A DNA stretch of 64,000 nt from Icerya purchasi (Eukaryota; Arthropoda; Insecta; Hemiptera; Monophlebidae): NCBI GenBank assembly GCA_039619475.1, contig CM077116.1, positions 371,828,294 to 371,892,293 of the forward strand, written 5' to 3'. The notes beneath the pieces were generated by a model that was not told the origin of the DNA, did no database searches, and saw only the letters and a program-made list of their open reading frames with translations. The position numbers and the translations under genes are program-made. Each line of letters opens with the position of its first letter. Position 1 is the first letter of the stretch. This document shows positions 23,461 through 36,720 of this stretch, piece after piece.

Positions 23461-24239
23461 GTTTATTTTAGCGAGGCGTCTATATGATTTAAAAGCTCAC
23501 TAACAGACTAAATGTATAATGTATCGTATCGTGAATATCTTTCTATAGAGTGGTATGTACACGTACTTATTACATGTGTATATATATATATATATATATG
23601 AGAATGCTCATAAACTATATACTCTACGAAGTCCCCGTAGTATAAATACTTAACTATACATTTACTCATTTTGGTATATTACTAGACCCAAACGGACACT
23701 TATACATACTTACACATAACAACAAATACATACCTACCTTACGTTTAACGCGTAACGAAAATTTTTCTCTACCGTGCCATAAGAAATTTTACTTCGAAAA
23801 AAAGTGAAAACATTTTGATATTGTTAAGTATTTATTTAAAAATGAAGAAGAGAACTAGCTAGTTTAGACGGATTCACCTGATTTTCTAGAAACGAAAGTC
23901 GTTTGTCAATAAGAAAATTGTTTTAAAAAATGCAAAGAACTTTCGTTGACGTTGACATTCCGGGGGGGGGGGGGGCTAACTGATTAACCAGGAAAGCGCT
24001 TACTGAACAATCGGGCATGCCGAACATCACACAGAGAGTGTCAATCTTCCAACATATCGCATTATGTATACTTTTGTTTATATTCAATTTTGATATTTCA
24101 CCGGCGGGTATACGTTTTAATGTTGCCATATGTCTGTTTTTTGGGGCTTGATATATGAAAGAAAAAAAAAACAATATAAGTTAAACGATATTTATTATGA
24201 AACATACATAAAAAAATTCCATACGGTGTAACTTTTATT

Positions 24240-24254
24240 TATTTTATTTATATA

Positions 24255-24305
<51 letters not shown>
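24240..24305. repeat. (TA)n microsatellite
   Basis: A long TA/ATGTA run. Similar runs occur near 15340-15362, 21655-21688, 23578-23600, 24577-24610 and 38103-38154. Confidence 0.9.
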
Positions 24306-24611
24306 TTTTTTTTCTTTTTTGAAAAATATCTCGGCAGAAAAACTGATTTCCACTTAATTTCATTTGGTATTTCCGATGGAGGTAAGTGAATTAATCTGAC
24401 TGACGTTTCATTTAGCTTGCCAGATATAAATAAATTAAATAAATTAACACGAGTGTAAATTGTTGGATTATCTAACAATAAAACACGCGGTGTTATTAAA
24501 GAGATCGTTTCATTAAACGTTTTTATCGTGGAAAATGGTTTCAGGAATCCCCCGACGCGTTGACATGTCGATAATATGTATATATGTATATATATATATA
24601 TATATATATTA

Positions 24612-24832
24612 ATTACAATGTAATTCTTAGGCTACCCCCATTAGAAAAAATGTTCCAATTTTATGTAACGTATGTTATATTTTATAAGATATCTGCGATT
24701 ATGTTATTATATTCATATGGACCGATTTAGAATTACGTTGAAAATTTTGATCATTTTATACAAAATATAGGAGAGAAAGAGATAGAAATGTAAGCAAGAG
24801 GGGTCAAGAGGCCAAAATGGCCGAGTTATATA
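24612..24832 (+). repeat. Dispersed repeat C, copy 1
   Basis: About 220 bp recurs in inverted orientation at 38150-38412. Shared sequence includes 'ttccaattttatgtaacg', 'gaccgatttagaattacg' and 'ttttgatcattttataca' with small changes. Both copies end in (TA)n beside 'ggccgagttatata', so the TA tract may be part of the element end. Confidence 0.8.
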
Positions 24833-26159
24833 TATATATATATATATATTATAAATATATATAAATATAAAAATAAATGTTTATTTATTTGTATGTTTAT
24901 TTTCCTGCATGCATTCCTGTACCGCTGAACAGATCATGCTAATATTTTCAGTGTGTAGATCCAAACGAAGGTTTTAAGGTTGACTGAGTTTTCTACCCTT
25001 TGTCCTTTGCGAAATATGAGGTTTCAAGTAGATGAAATGCAATCAGCGGTACAGAGAAATGTATACGGGATGAATAAAAAAAAAAAAGAAAAAGAAATTG
25101 ATTTTTATAAAATTTTAAATGAAATGATTACCACGTGGTAAATATAAATTAAACGTAATAATTTAAATAAAACGATTACTACGGTAAATAATAAACTCTA
25201 GATAACATATTTTATTAATTTCCGGCGTAAGTAAATACAACGCTTCCGTTACTTCTTTTTTTGCGTTACTGAAATCGTCAAACCTCCGTGACAGGATCTG
25301 AACATACAAGTCATGCTCCTAGCGTACTCACTGCGGAGAGTTAAAAAAAAAACAGTAGTGTTATCTTACAGAGAAATAAAAAATCCTACAACAGAATTTT
25401 CAATATTTTCTACCATCGGGAATGTTACTTATACTAAAATTTGAAATGCTCACTCAACTGCTGTAGTTTGCTGTTTTAGTAGTAAATTAATTTCAATAAC
25501 ATGTTCGAGACATGAGTGAGGAAGATGCTAGATAATTATGGCAGATCACCGTGTGAATATAACTCAGCCGCCTATGATGGCTGTGTATTCTAGTTGAGCG
25601 GAACTTTTTGTTGGATCACAACATATAAGTTATAGAAAGATCGATAATCTTTAATTAAACGTGAAACGTGAAGAACATTTTTGGTCGGACGGCGATAAAC
25701 ATGTTTCCCAAAAAGAGGGAAAGAATCTTTACTTAAATATAATTCCAGGTAAAGCAAACATTTTTTTTGTGAATTTCCAAGTATAGGATTAAACGGGCAT
25801 TAATACGCGGACGATACCGCAGATCTAATATATTATTAACAATAATGTTACTTCTGCGTAATTTAATTTTCGTTATGGTAATTCATAAAAGTTATTGATA
25901 TTACATACGCCATGCAATGTGCGTAAAAAACATTGCTCCGTAGCGTCACCGAAACGTACAGCTTTCAAAGATTTTTCTGCGATATAGAATTTAAAGCGAC
26001 ACCTTCTCCCCCCCCCCATAAACTAGATATTAATTTTCGCGAGCTTTATGTCTGAGGCCATTAAAATCCGATCAGAGTTCATGAGAAAGATTTTGAGGAA
26101 TTTAGTATTGTTGACCGTTCATTTTTGAGAAATGATAAACTTTCAAAATTATTCAAAAT

Positions 26160-26365
26160 ACTAAAAAGTAAGTAAAGTAAATCTCATATATCCTTGATAG
26201 AGTATCATGGATTGTGGAATTAAGCTTTTCATAATGTACTTAAGGTTCTAATGGATCTAAGGAGAATACTGGGGGGGGGAGAGCAGTTCCTTTCTTCTTG
26301 GGATCCGCCTTTACTTCCCCAGATTTCTCTGGTACCCAATTATTTCAGGCTAGGTAAACCTAAAA
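26160..26365 (-). mobile_element. SINE fragment, same family as 19844-20114, lacking the tRNA head
   Basis: Shares blocks such as 'atggatctaaggagaatact', 'cttgggatccgcctttac' and 'cagatttctctggtaccc' with the complete copy, then stops before the tRNA-like head. A G-run interrupts it near 26271-26279. Confidence 0.8.
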
Positions 26366-28382
26366 TACTATTCACAATATATCGAGAAGGTCATTTAAAA
26401 ACTAGTAAAACTATAAATGTTCGTGTAGGCAGGTATTTTTTTTCTTTTGGGATTTTCGGGTAAAAAAATATTTCGGAACAGTGGAAGGCGACGTGTAAAC
26501 ATTTTCAGTTTTACGCGAAGCGGTTGAATGAAGTAAACGAGAAAAAAAAGCAAGTATCGAGAAAGAATTTAGTGCAACATGGCCTCTCTTTCGTTTAATA
26601 AATATAGCGGAAGGGAGAGGGATATAGATTTCTTCCGTTCCAGCGCATGCGATGAGCAACTCGCGTGGTTAAGTCTCTTTCCTTTTGTTGTTGTTCATGC
26701 TGCCTCTCACTCGGCTTATTAATAGATCATAAACTCGGCGGACCGCATGTTGCCGGATAAAACAACAGCAAAGAACTGCATGTACTCTTTCGACTTCCGT
26801 GTAATAAATATAAATAACGATACGATAAATCGATCAGCTCGGCCGATTATTACGATATCGGTTAGCGAAACTACTATCGCGCAAATCTCTTTTTCTCTTT
26901 CTTTTTTCTTCTTCGTGACTTTTTCACGATTATTTTCGCAAAATATTTCACCCGAACTATTAATTTGATACTTTTGATAAATTCGTGTCTATCGCACTTC
27001 AAAAATACGCTTCGGTGTTGCACCGAAAATCAATTTGACCGTTTTTCGAACTTCGGTTTTTTTCGTAAAATTATTCAATTGAGCTGATCACTAGCGCGTT
27101 CAAACCGGCATCCGATACCGGATAAGATAAAAAAAATGAACGAATGGTTTTGCATATTGCGTGGGTATTGTCGAAAAATTGTTGCTGATTTTCTACATTA
27201 GTAAAAGCGCAGTCGTCCATTTCTGCACATTAACTGTAAGAATAAATATAGTAGTAATTCGTGAACGAAAATACTAAGCACGATTTTCCGGTAGAGTTTG
27301 ATTTTGATTTTTGTTTTACGAATTCATTTCAGTTTTTTTGCGTTTACTTATTTCGCAAAAAAAAGGTTTATCGATTATTCTTCCAAAAATATATACCCCG
27401 TGTATATAGGCTTATATTTTATTCGTTACTGGCGGATTGGATTGAAATAAACGCGATCTCGGTTAGCATAGATTTGCTCGATTACCAGAAAAGGTGGGAA
27501 GACCGGACATACACTGCGCGAATGGTATGTTTGCTTCGCGAGTATTATTCAGTCGATTGAAAATTATTCTAGACTGCGTTCATTTGAAGTACTATTAATA
27601 ATAATTCTAATCTATAAGCAGACACACAAAATACAAACGAAGGGTGTATATTATAGCACCACATCTTTAAAGTGAGGACAGGAAAAGATATAGATTCAGT
27701 TATATGTGTGATAATTTGAAGGAGATAGACAAGCGAGACGGCCCATGTCCTTTTTTTTTTTTTGTGACTTTAACTAGAGCTGAAACATATATTCTACATT
27801 ATAATTTCGTATAATTAATCAAGACTCTATTAATTGTTCGAATTACATCCCGGAATTTTTTCTTTTCTGATATTTTACATCGCGGACACATCGGCCAATT
27901 TGTAAAATTTTTTACTGCGAATGATTCGAAATTATAATCTTTTACGAATTTGATGAAAGAACGACTAATTAGAAAACCGAGTTTCGAGGCAACCTCGCGT
28001 TACCAGCACACATTCCTGGGTCGCTAACTTCTTTGATGAACTAGTTACTTTTTCAAAAAAGTTCGTTATTGTTCCGCGACTTGACGAAAAGACTCTTTCT
28101 ACTTGAACGATATTTTACCATCCGGTTTTTGCTTTCGAACTACCTCTCCTACCACATGTAATGTTCCAATCAGTTCATTTTTGTAACCAATCACTATGCG
28201 CATCCATCAAAGGCGAAAACGATCTGGATACGATAACCCCCAGCCAGCAACTGGTTCTCATTTACTCACACACTTACTTTCTTATTACGTTATAATTAAT
28301 TTTTCATTTATTTATATTTTTTTTTCCATGTAATGGACACATTTACATACATAACATACATGTACATACACATATACACGCA

Positions 28383-28452
28383 AGTAATTAATTTATACAT
28401 ATATACATATGTATGTATGTGTACATCTATATGTGTGTATAAATTAATTACT
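28383..28452. repeat. Short imperfect palindrome with TA/TG-rich loop
   Basis: 'gtaattaatttataca' at the left and 'tgtataaattaattac' at the right flank a ta/tg-rich centre. It can form a hairpin. It is probably microsatellite-derived or a MITE remnant. Confidence 0.6.
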
Positions 28453-30749
28453 ATGAAAATTACATATCGTGATTCAAATCCTCTTCCAGATCAGAGGTTT
28501 CCGTAAACATGGTAATAAAAAACACTGTTCTAACAATGACAATAAATCATTTGCTGTCCTTTTTTTTTTTTTTTGCATTTCCTCATTAATAAATTGATGT
28601 TGCTAGGAGTAAAAAAAAAAAAAAAAAAATTAGAAACTAAAAGTTTATGTAACTTTTAGTTGATGTATCGATGATTATTAATAACGTAGGTATAAAAACA
28701 TACGATATTATATTACGGTAATCGAAAAAACAAATATAAAAAATATAAAACACCGACTAGTTTCGAACTGTATCGTTCATGATTACATTTATCGTTGGCA
28801 TATTATGATTTAGACAGCTGGTCGGCGGGAGTCTCTTTCTGCTTGGCGACTCAGAGGAGCTAAATAAACAGCCTAAATAGGAAGTTTTTTTTTTTAATAT
28901 TTCCTATTAAAATGCAATTCGTAGAACGATTTAAGTGTTGCTGTCCTGAAAGAAAGGATAGTTTTCATCTTTTAACTTGCCAGCTCATTTTCGAGTTCAA
29001 TACTTCGATCGTTGAAAAGAACATTCCAGATTATGACCGTATAAAAAAGAAGCGAAATATGCATAGCGAATTATGCAACTTCCGTCTAGGTTGGTTAAGA
29101 AGAAGGAATCTTACGAAATATCTAATCACAGCGGAGAGTAGTAGTAGCTACATATATTAATTACGAGGCGCAATTTCTAGATTATTATCGTGTTCTCCAG
29201 GTAAGGTGGCAGTCTCGTATGACTAACGAAAAATTCCATACCGTCGACTAGAAAGGTACGCAGACAATCTAGAGGAGAACCGCGTCGATAAATCAACTCG
29301 GGCACTTGCGAATATCGAATGCTTAATTATCACTACACCTTTCCAATTATTATTCGTTTTTAATTGAACAAAACTCTCAGGAATTTGGTAACCGTTCTCG
29401 GCATAAACTTTCGCAATGCAATACCACCGTGTATGTCTCTGTGACGAACGTAGTTCTTTTCGAAATACACGACGATTTTGCTTCATTTCCGTTCAATTTG
29501 GTCTGAACGAATCTTTTCATTTGAATTTAGAGTCTCTCTGTAACCTTCCCATTAAATATCGCCCCGCATGCATCTATATCATTAAACAAACATTTTTACA
29601 CGCGCTCAGTCGACAACAGTACGCCATTAACCGATTATTCTATCGAAACCTAAATATTCCGAATATTTCTTTACTCGTAAATCACTCTCTTGTCCTCTGT
29701 TATACTTACACGTTCACCATATTGCATCGGTCAGAGAATCTCTATGATCATCGCAATGCACCTACTAATGCGAGGAGAGGATAGACAGGGAGAAAAAAGA
29801 AGAAATTAGAATCAAAAAAAAACGTGATCACCGCAACGAATAATTTAACAAATGATTAACATACAATACAAACAGACTCCTCGACTGCTTAAAGTAGCAC
29901 ACATACACACACCACTAATGATGATAATGGCGACAGCATTACCAAAAACTGCATATTGTTTCTTTCGAATACAGTTATGTGAGAGGATTATTCGAACGAA
30001 TCGGTCAAACTTATTGCAGTTAACCAATTTCTATTTTTCCTTTGAAACAACAACAGACTAACCCCGCTTTCTAAAAGTTCACAGATGCGTGAGACACTGT
30101 TTAACGACGACGTAGATAATATTCGCAAATAAATTGCTAATGAAACACTTTTTCTTTCCAGTTTAAAAACGAAACATTCCTCATAATAAGACAAAACAAT
30201 TAAAAACTGAAAGTGAATAATGAATGCGCGATTACAGAATAAGTCGAAATTTGCCGTTCTAAAGAAGCAAGAAAAGGTTATCGAAAACTTGCCAATACCG
30301 CGCCATACACAATTGATAGGTTTTTGGTTTTTTTTTTTCTCGCGAATTGTTTATAACTACTCGCGTTAGGAAGTCTTCTTCTTTCTCGTGTGCCAGTCTA
30401 TACGGCGATGATATGAAATTTTTCTCGGTCCTTCCTGATCCACATTTTAGTCCTTGTCCTTATGTTTTTGTCAAAATAATATTTCGGAATAGTTCGTATT
30501 TCGATCCCTCTACTAAGACAAACCATTGGGTCTTTTTAACGATGTATAGTACAATTCATGTAGTTATTTTTCATCCGTCAGGGCAGCATTTGCGACATGT
30601 CCCCTTGGTTTACGTAATTTGCGATAATAACAGTTTAAAGTCTCGTAGCGCATCAGTGATCGATCTCTTTTTTCCACGCTTCACAAAATGGATTGAAAAA
30701 TTATTTTAAAATTCCGATGCTAATGTCAAAATTTATGCGAAATTATATA

Positions 30750-32720
30750 CAGTAGTCTCTCGATTAACTCAATCGGGACGCGGGGAAACTCGGATACCAG
30801 AAAAAGTCGGTTAAACCGAAGTCATATTTTTTTAAAGAAAAAAGTGTACCCGTGATAGAGAACCACCTATGAAATAATTATTCTTCAAAAAAAAAAAAAA
30901 AAATTATACGAACAATAAGAAAACAAAAAATTACTTCTTCTTATCAGTCAAAACGGTTTGTTTTTTCGATGAAAATCTCCACTTCAGCAAAATTAAAATT
31001 TCATGCGTTACTACGTCTGACTGACTTTCAATGGAGACCAACGATGTTTGTAAAGCCGCTTGATCGGGAGAAATTCTCAACTCATTTTCTTCCTGAAGAT
31101 CTTCCAATGAGCTGTTCTCTTGAGATAACACGGACGTCACGATTTCTTGGTCACCCGTCATTAATTCAGACTCATCTTCGGTGACCCATTTCTTAATGTC
31201 ATCAGAAGTAACGTCATTAAAACCGGGTATTTTTTCCGAAAATTTCTCCAATTTTTGATGGTTTTTTTCGATCGGTTTATCATAACTGATATCCAGAACA
31301 GTACACCACACTTTTCGAAGGCAAGATACGGTAACTGCATTCCGCACATCAGCTGCCCAGAAAACGACGTCTTTTATATTGATTTTTTTCAAGCAGTTTG
31401 TTAAATTAACGTCATTTTCGTTGGGATTCAATAAAATTTCTTGAAGAAGGTTTGTTCTCGATAATGTCTTTTGAACGAAACAATAATTCCCTGATCCATT
31501 TGCTGAATAATACTCGTTGTATTTGGCGCGGTAAAAACACAACGATAGTTCCTTGGCTTTCTAACGAGAGTGAACTGAGGGATGTAACATTATCAATCAA
31601 TAAAACAGGTTTTTGGGGGAAGGTCATTCTCTTTCAAAAATTTCTTAATCATAAAAAACCAAGTCTCAAAAAGTTGAACATCAATATCCATGCAGACTTT
31701 TGATTTTTAATGAGCTGAAATCCGTATGCTGTAATGCTCGAGGTCTAGCAGATTTACCAATTATTATTTTAGAAGTAAGCGAAAAGAGCCGGATGCGTTA
31801 GCGCACGTCATTACACGTTTCGTAAACATTTTCACTCCAGGAGCTTCCTTCTCAGCTTTCGATGCCAACGTTTTATCAGACAGCATCTTATAATTCAAAT
31901 CTGGTCCAGAGAATAGCCATCGTCGTAAATTAAATCTTTTAATTCATAGGAAAACTATGTCGCCGATATTTCGTCAGCAGATAACTTTTCGCCGCAAACA
32001 TTCAACTGTCGAATTCCATAAAAAGCTTTCCATCTGCTGAACCAACCCTCACTAGCTATAAAATTCTCACTTTCTCCTGGAAAATTCTTGGAAAAGATTC
32101 GAGCTTTCTCTTTGATGATAGGGAGTCATTAGCTTCTGTAGGAGTAAAACTACAAATAAACAGCTTCATTCGTTTTTGGAAAAAAAGAGAATTTCATAGT
32201 TTTTCTGTCAGCGCCAATTACTGCACTTTTAGCGACGAATGTTTCGATTTTTTTACGATCTCGGCGCCAATCTCCCACCGTGTCGTGCTAGAAATATTGT
32301 ACGAGACAGTGACTACACGACATAGTGTTTCTCCTCGATAAAGTCTTTTGATGGCTTCGAATTTTTTTTGTGTCCAAAAAGACAGTTTGATTTTCTAGTC
32401 TCGAGCAGAGATCTTCGAGTGCGCTCGACATGAAAAAATTGAGGTAATATTTCTCCCTCCTTATATACGAGGGATGTGGCCAAAATACGATTCAGAAAAT
32501 TCCTTCTTCAGCTATAAATCCTTTACGTTATCGCTGTATTTTAAAAGATTCTTCTTGATTTCATCCTGGCTACGGAAAAACAGAATGAAGTTTTTTCAGG
32601 AAATTCACCGGTTAGACGCGACATTTCAAGAAAAAAGCAAGCCGACAAGGAAGACTCTATAAAATCGGAAAAGGATTGGAGATGACTAAAGGACCATCTC
32701 GTCGGATAAAATTTGATTTT
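30750..32720 (-). pseudogene. Tigger/jerky-type (pogo, Tc1/mariner superfamily) transposon relic
   Basis: Minus-strand fragments match CENP-B/jerky-like transposases. Near 32000-32080 the DNA-binding part reads 'IASEGWFSRWKAFYGIRQL', then 'NVCGEKLSADEIS'. Near 31550-31620 there is the degenerate DDE segment KPVLLIDNVTSL. A C-terminal region open for 203 codons (30931-31542) contains DVVFWAADVRNAVTVSCLRK. The 3' terminal repeat begins CAGTAGTCTCTCGATTAAC at 30750 after a TA dinucleotide, as in Tigger elements. The other end was not found. Frameshifts make it non-functional. Confidence 0.8.
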
Positions 32721-34905
32721 TGTCAATACTAGAAAAAAAAAAAAAAAAAAAAAAAAACGAAAAAAACTAGATTGTTGTACTTTGCGACTTCACCCTTGAT
32801 CAGAAGCAATTCGATCGGCGACAAGTTTACCCCTCATGAGCAGACTGCTTATCGGCGTATCATGAAATCATTACGTGCGAATAGATAAACCGGAGTTGAT
32901 AGACGAAACACATCCCCATTAATACCTATCCCTGTGATTAAAGGTTTCCCGCTATACGAAATCTCTCCGGCCTACCGTCGACGGTAGCCTAAATGTAAGC
33001 AGATTAATGGACGCCGTCAGAGGTCGCGCACCGTTCCATCGGGGATACTGCTCCAGTCGTACTTATTTTTAATTGGCCGACTTTTTTTTTTTCAGTCGAA
33101 TACCTCGATTTATTTTACTACCATCGCCGCACGCTACGATTGTGTATCCTCAAGATAGCAACGTCGAATTTGTACTAATTTGTTCTTCTAAGAGCGCCAG
33201 CAGATGCCCCTGTGCTTGTCTTCATAGGCGATTCCGATATTTTCTTTTGTTCTCCGCAAGATGTGTGAGGTCAGCGATGAGATGCTGATTGGATGACGGA
33301 TAAATGGAAAAAAGAAAAAAAGAAACCACGCTAACGACGGTCCGCGCGGTAAATAATATTTGAGTTTTACAGACTGACACCCGGTTGTAAATGGAGGATG
33401 ACGCCACACGTAGTGCGCACATGCTGCTCGTGCCTTTTTCCGATTAGAAAGTTGCATTGTATACGTGTACAAGAGGAAACTTTAATTTTTTTTTATTATT
33501 AACCCGCACACAGCGCGCAGCTGACATGACCAGCGATCGTTTGTCTGCTGGCCAATAGGGTGTGTCCTAGATTACTTTTTATACAGAAGCGCAATTGTAG
33601 TTTCTGCATATTACGCTATTTTCCCAAACACTGTGCACTCATATAGTATGCGCATGTTCGATGATTTATTACATTAATGCCACCGCGAGACCATAGGGGA
33701 GTGGTCTGCGTTTTTGTTTCGGCGCCGATTTCGTAAATTTCTAATTAAATTGAGCAGAAATCATTTTGGCAATTCGATAAAATTTTTCGGAAAAATCTTA
33801 AATCGTAATCGGCGAAACGTTTGAACATTATTATTCATTTTCAACTGCTGTCGGAGATTTGCTTTCTTCATAACTGGCAAAATAAAGACGAGTCAATTTT
33901 CTTTGAACGAACAGATGGCGATTACAAGTTCGCCAAAAACGTGTACCCTTTTCTTACCGTGCGTACTACATGTAAACTTTGCAAAAAAAGAATTCGAAAA
34001 AAAGTATGCCGAATAATAATACTAATGTACAACGGTGTTGGTCTAATAATTTTTGGTCATACTCCTCGCATCTCGGGGAGAAGTAAGTCAGCGGAAACTA
34101 AATTACATGCGCTTGCAGCGTGAAATGTGTTACATCAATTCTGAAAATGGACGCCACGTGCGCAAAGTCGTATCAAATTCCGCCTAGGGGATTTCGAGTT
34201 TTAAAATAAAAAACGCAATTTTGTCTCAAAACTTTAATATACACGTAGTGTATTTTATCTTTCTCAAAATATCGTCATTCCCCTTGTGTTTCATACATTT
34301 CTTTACTACCCATTTCACCTTAAAAGTTTTTTCAAACTCAGCTCCTGAGGGGAACAACATAAAGAAACGTAAGGCTTGTTTCAAGTACTGAAAAGAGTCA
34401 AAAATCACCCCGGATGCGAGTCGTCAAGACTGTACGGAGGGCGTTCTCAATATTAATTCGGTCTTAATTTCCAAGGCAATCGTCATTGTCGTGATGCCCA
34501 TCATTCTGACGAAAACATACCGGCATCAAAAATCTCTCATTCAAAAGTAACTTCCTTAATAACATGTGCACACGCAGATTTATACGGTGTACTGAGTTTT
34601 TTTTTCTTCATCAGCTCAGAGTGTCTTTTCTTTTATCCGGAATAGAGTCACACCCCCAAACTCTGAATCCGTGTAGGTGGATTTCGGAACGACTTTGCTC
34701 GTATGGATACGAGTATCCATTTGAAGCTATCGAGCTGAAATTATCAGAATTAATATATAACACATTGCACGCTAAAAACGTATAATATGTACATTCAGTT
34801 TTCGCTGACTTAACTTTTCGCGCGACTCGAGGCGGGCGTTGCCAAAATTTTTGAACCATAAACACCGAGATTTCGCGTCCTGTTTAGTTTCGTAATAAAG
34901 GCAGA

Positions 34906-34990
34906 TGTCTTCAATCAGATGCAGAATTGAATATAGAATGTCTTCAATCAGATGCAGAATTGAATATAGAATGTCTTCAATCAGATGAGA
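34906..34990. repeat. 33-bp tandem repeat, about 2.5 copies
   Basis: The unit starts 'tgtcttcaatcagatgcag' and recurs at 34906, 34939 and 34972, near-identical. Because the period is a multiple of three, the minus strand reads as a repeated 11-residue unit (IEDILYSILHL), but no gene context supports translation. Confidence 0.85.
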
Positions 34991-35034
34991 AAAACATTCA
35001 TCGAAATCGAGAGAGCTGACAATTGCAATTCTCA

Positions 35035-35480
35035 CATGTTGGTCGTTTCTAGCCTATTATACGGATGCGAATGCTGCACCCAAAAAAGAGAACGACCTGA
35101 ATTTGATAGCTTTTGAACTTATCGGAGAGCTCTGAAAATCCCGCGGATAGCAAAGAAAATTAACCAGCTAGTTCGGCAGATGATGAATAAAAAAAATCGC
35201 CAACTAATTAGCATTGTAAAAGGCAGCAAATTTACACTTGGTGGGTCATCATCTGTGGTCCAAAATACACTGCTTACTGCAGAATATTTTATAAGAAAAA
35301 ATAGCGGGCAGAGCAAAAATGCTGAACGAAGAAGAAACGGCGCTCATGGATGTGCGACACCAAAACGTGAACAGGAATGACTAGTCTCCCCATTATAGAG
35401 AGACGTTCAAAATATCGTAAAAGAAAAAAAATAAAGCTTCGCTCATTGGTCTGAGCTATGAGGTCTCGCGGCTAGAATTC
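35035..35480 (+). pseudogene. Non-LTR retrotransposon reverse-transcriptase 3' end, degenerate
   Basis: The plus strand reads 'SLLYGCECCTQKRE', then 'LIAFEL', and later pieces like 'HHLWSKIHCLLQNIL' and a final 'MLNEEETALMDVRHQN'. This follows the order of the common LINE (RTE/craniate-type) C-terminus: 'LLYGCEcWTLkk...lnaFElw...yfGHv.R....LL..ileGki...R.RG'. Stops and frameshifts abound. Confidence 0.6.
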
Positions 35481-35869
35481 GAAAATGGTACACTAAGCAA
35501 CGAAATAAAATTACGCCACTAGATAGCGCCACCGTCAAATTATATTATTCTATATGTAGCACATCAGTCCGTGAAAATCGCGCGGCGTCGTTAAACTCTC
35601 TGAGCAAAACCGGTTCGCTTACTATGGGCTGACGGTTTTTTTTTTTTTTTCTTTTAATTTTTACATAATTTTTAAATAGTCGACTGCCGTGAGAAAACAA
35701 CAAAATATCAGGCATTTAAAAATGTCCGGGTGAGAAACGGCCATAATTTTATTCGGGTAACGCTTTTGTTTATAGTCAGGGTATTCGACAGCGCGTTCGG
35801 CGCGTTTTTAATTCGCAAGACGGGCATGAAAACATCGTAAACGGTCGCCTTCGGTTATGTTGCAGGCGA

Positions 35870-36720
35870 TTGGGGAAACTTTTTCGTGGGAGAAAGGTGT
35901 TAAAACGGTATTATGGCGACTAGTCGGAAAGGAACAATGATCGGCGGCCGAGTCGTGACGACGAATATTAGCAGAGAGCGGTGCCAGCGACCGATGATAA
36001 GAACGATTCTATTTGTCTGGCAAACGTTTTCCAGCTGGCGCCCACGTATTCGTTTTCCATTGCGCACAGTCAGTCAACAATGTGTCCGTTTCCGATTCGG
36101 CTATCGGACATCGCGATGTTGTGATTACAAGACGAACAGATGATAATGACCGGCCGAGCAGACCCGAGGCGGAAAAACGCGCTCGGCCGTTGATGTGCCC
36201 GCGTATCATTCATAATGTAGCCCGGCGGCGTTGATCGTGTGATCTGCCGTACGCACATCGTCATATTGTACAATCGAACACATCCTGTCGCCGTGTAGCC
36301 CGACACTCTGTGCTCCGTCGTCGTGCTGCAGCCACAGTCGGCCGGAATGTCTGCAACAACGTCGATTTATTTTCAAAGTAGCGGGCAGCTTCATTTGCAT
36401 ATACACGACAACGCGATAAAATAAAATCGCCTATCGCTGACGACAAACAACAACAGCAACAACCTGCACTAATAGCGTCGAAGGCGAACGGCGACATACA
36501 CTTTAGCGCTACGCCACACTCTCGACCAAATTCATTTACGGATATTTATAAACACATTCGCTGCGCCAGATGCGGTCGCACGTATTTCAGATGCCGCTCG
36601 GCGGAAATTAATCGAGGTTTCGGCACCGCCGAATCGAATATTTCCTTCCGTTTATCGCTCAGATTAAACTGATACGGCACCTTACACGTCGTTCTTACCT
36701 GAGATTAAACACTTCTCATA
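35870..36720. promoter_or_regulatory. CpG-richer block with strong minus-strand splice donors, possible internal promoter or first exon
   Basis: This 0.85-kb block is visibly richer in C, G and CpG than the surrounding intron and contains no recognised repeat. Just beyond it, on the gene's strand, lie two strong donors, CAG|GTAAGAACG (36699/36698) and CAG|GTAATTTCT (near 36790). No frame is fully open up to them, so any exon here would be untranslated. It might start a shorter RhoGEF transcript. This is inference from composition and splice signals only. Confidence 0.25.

Noticed and set aside
23962..23975. Long G-runs here and near 26271, 54340, 55465 and 58094
   Set aside because: Isolated homopolymers without four-tract G-quadruplex spacing. 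They are probably replication slippage products or assembly-sensitive tracts, not regulatory elements.
25270..25340. tRNA-like segment on the minus strand with CTCCG/CGGAG ends
   Set aside because: There is a possible acceptor pairing, but the anticodon arm cannot be drawn and the B-box is weak. Not enough to call a tRNA.
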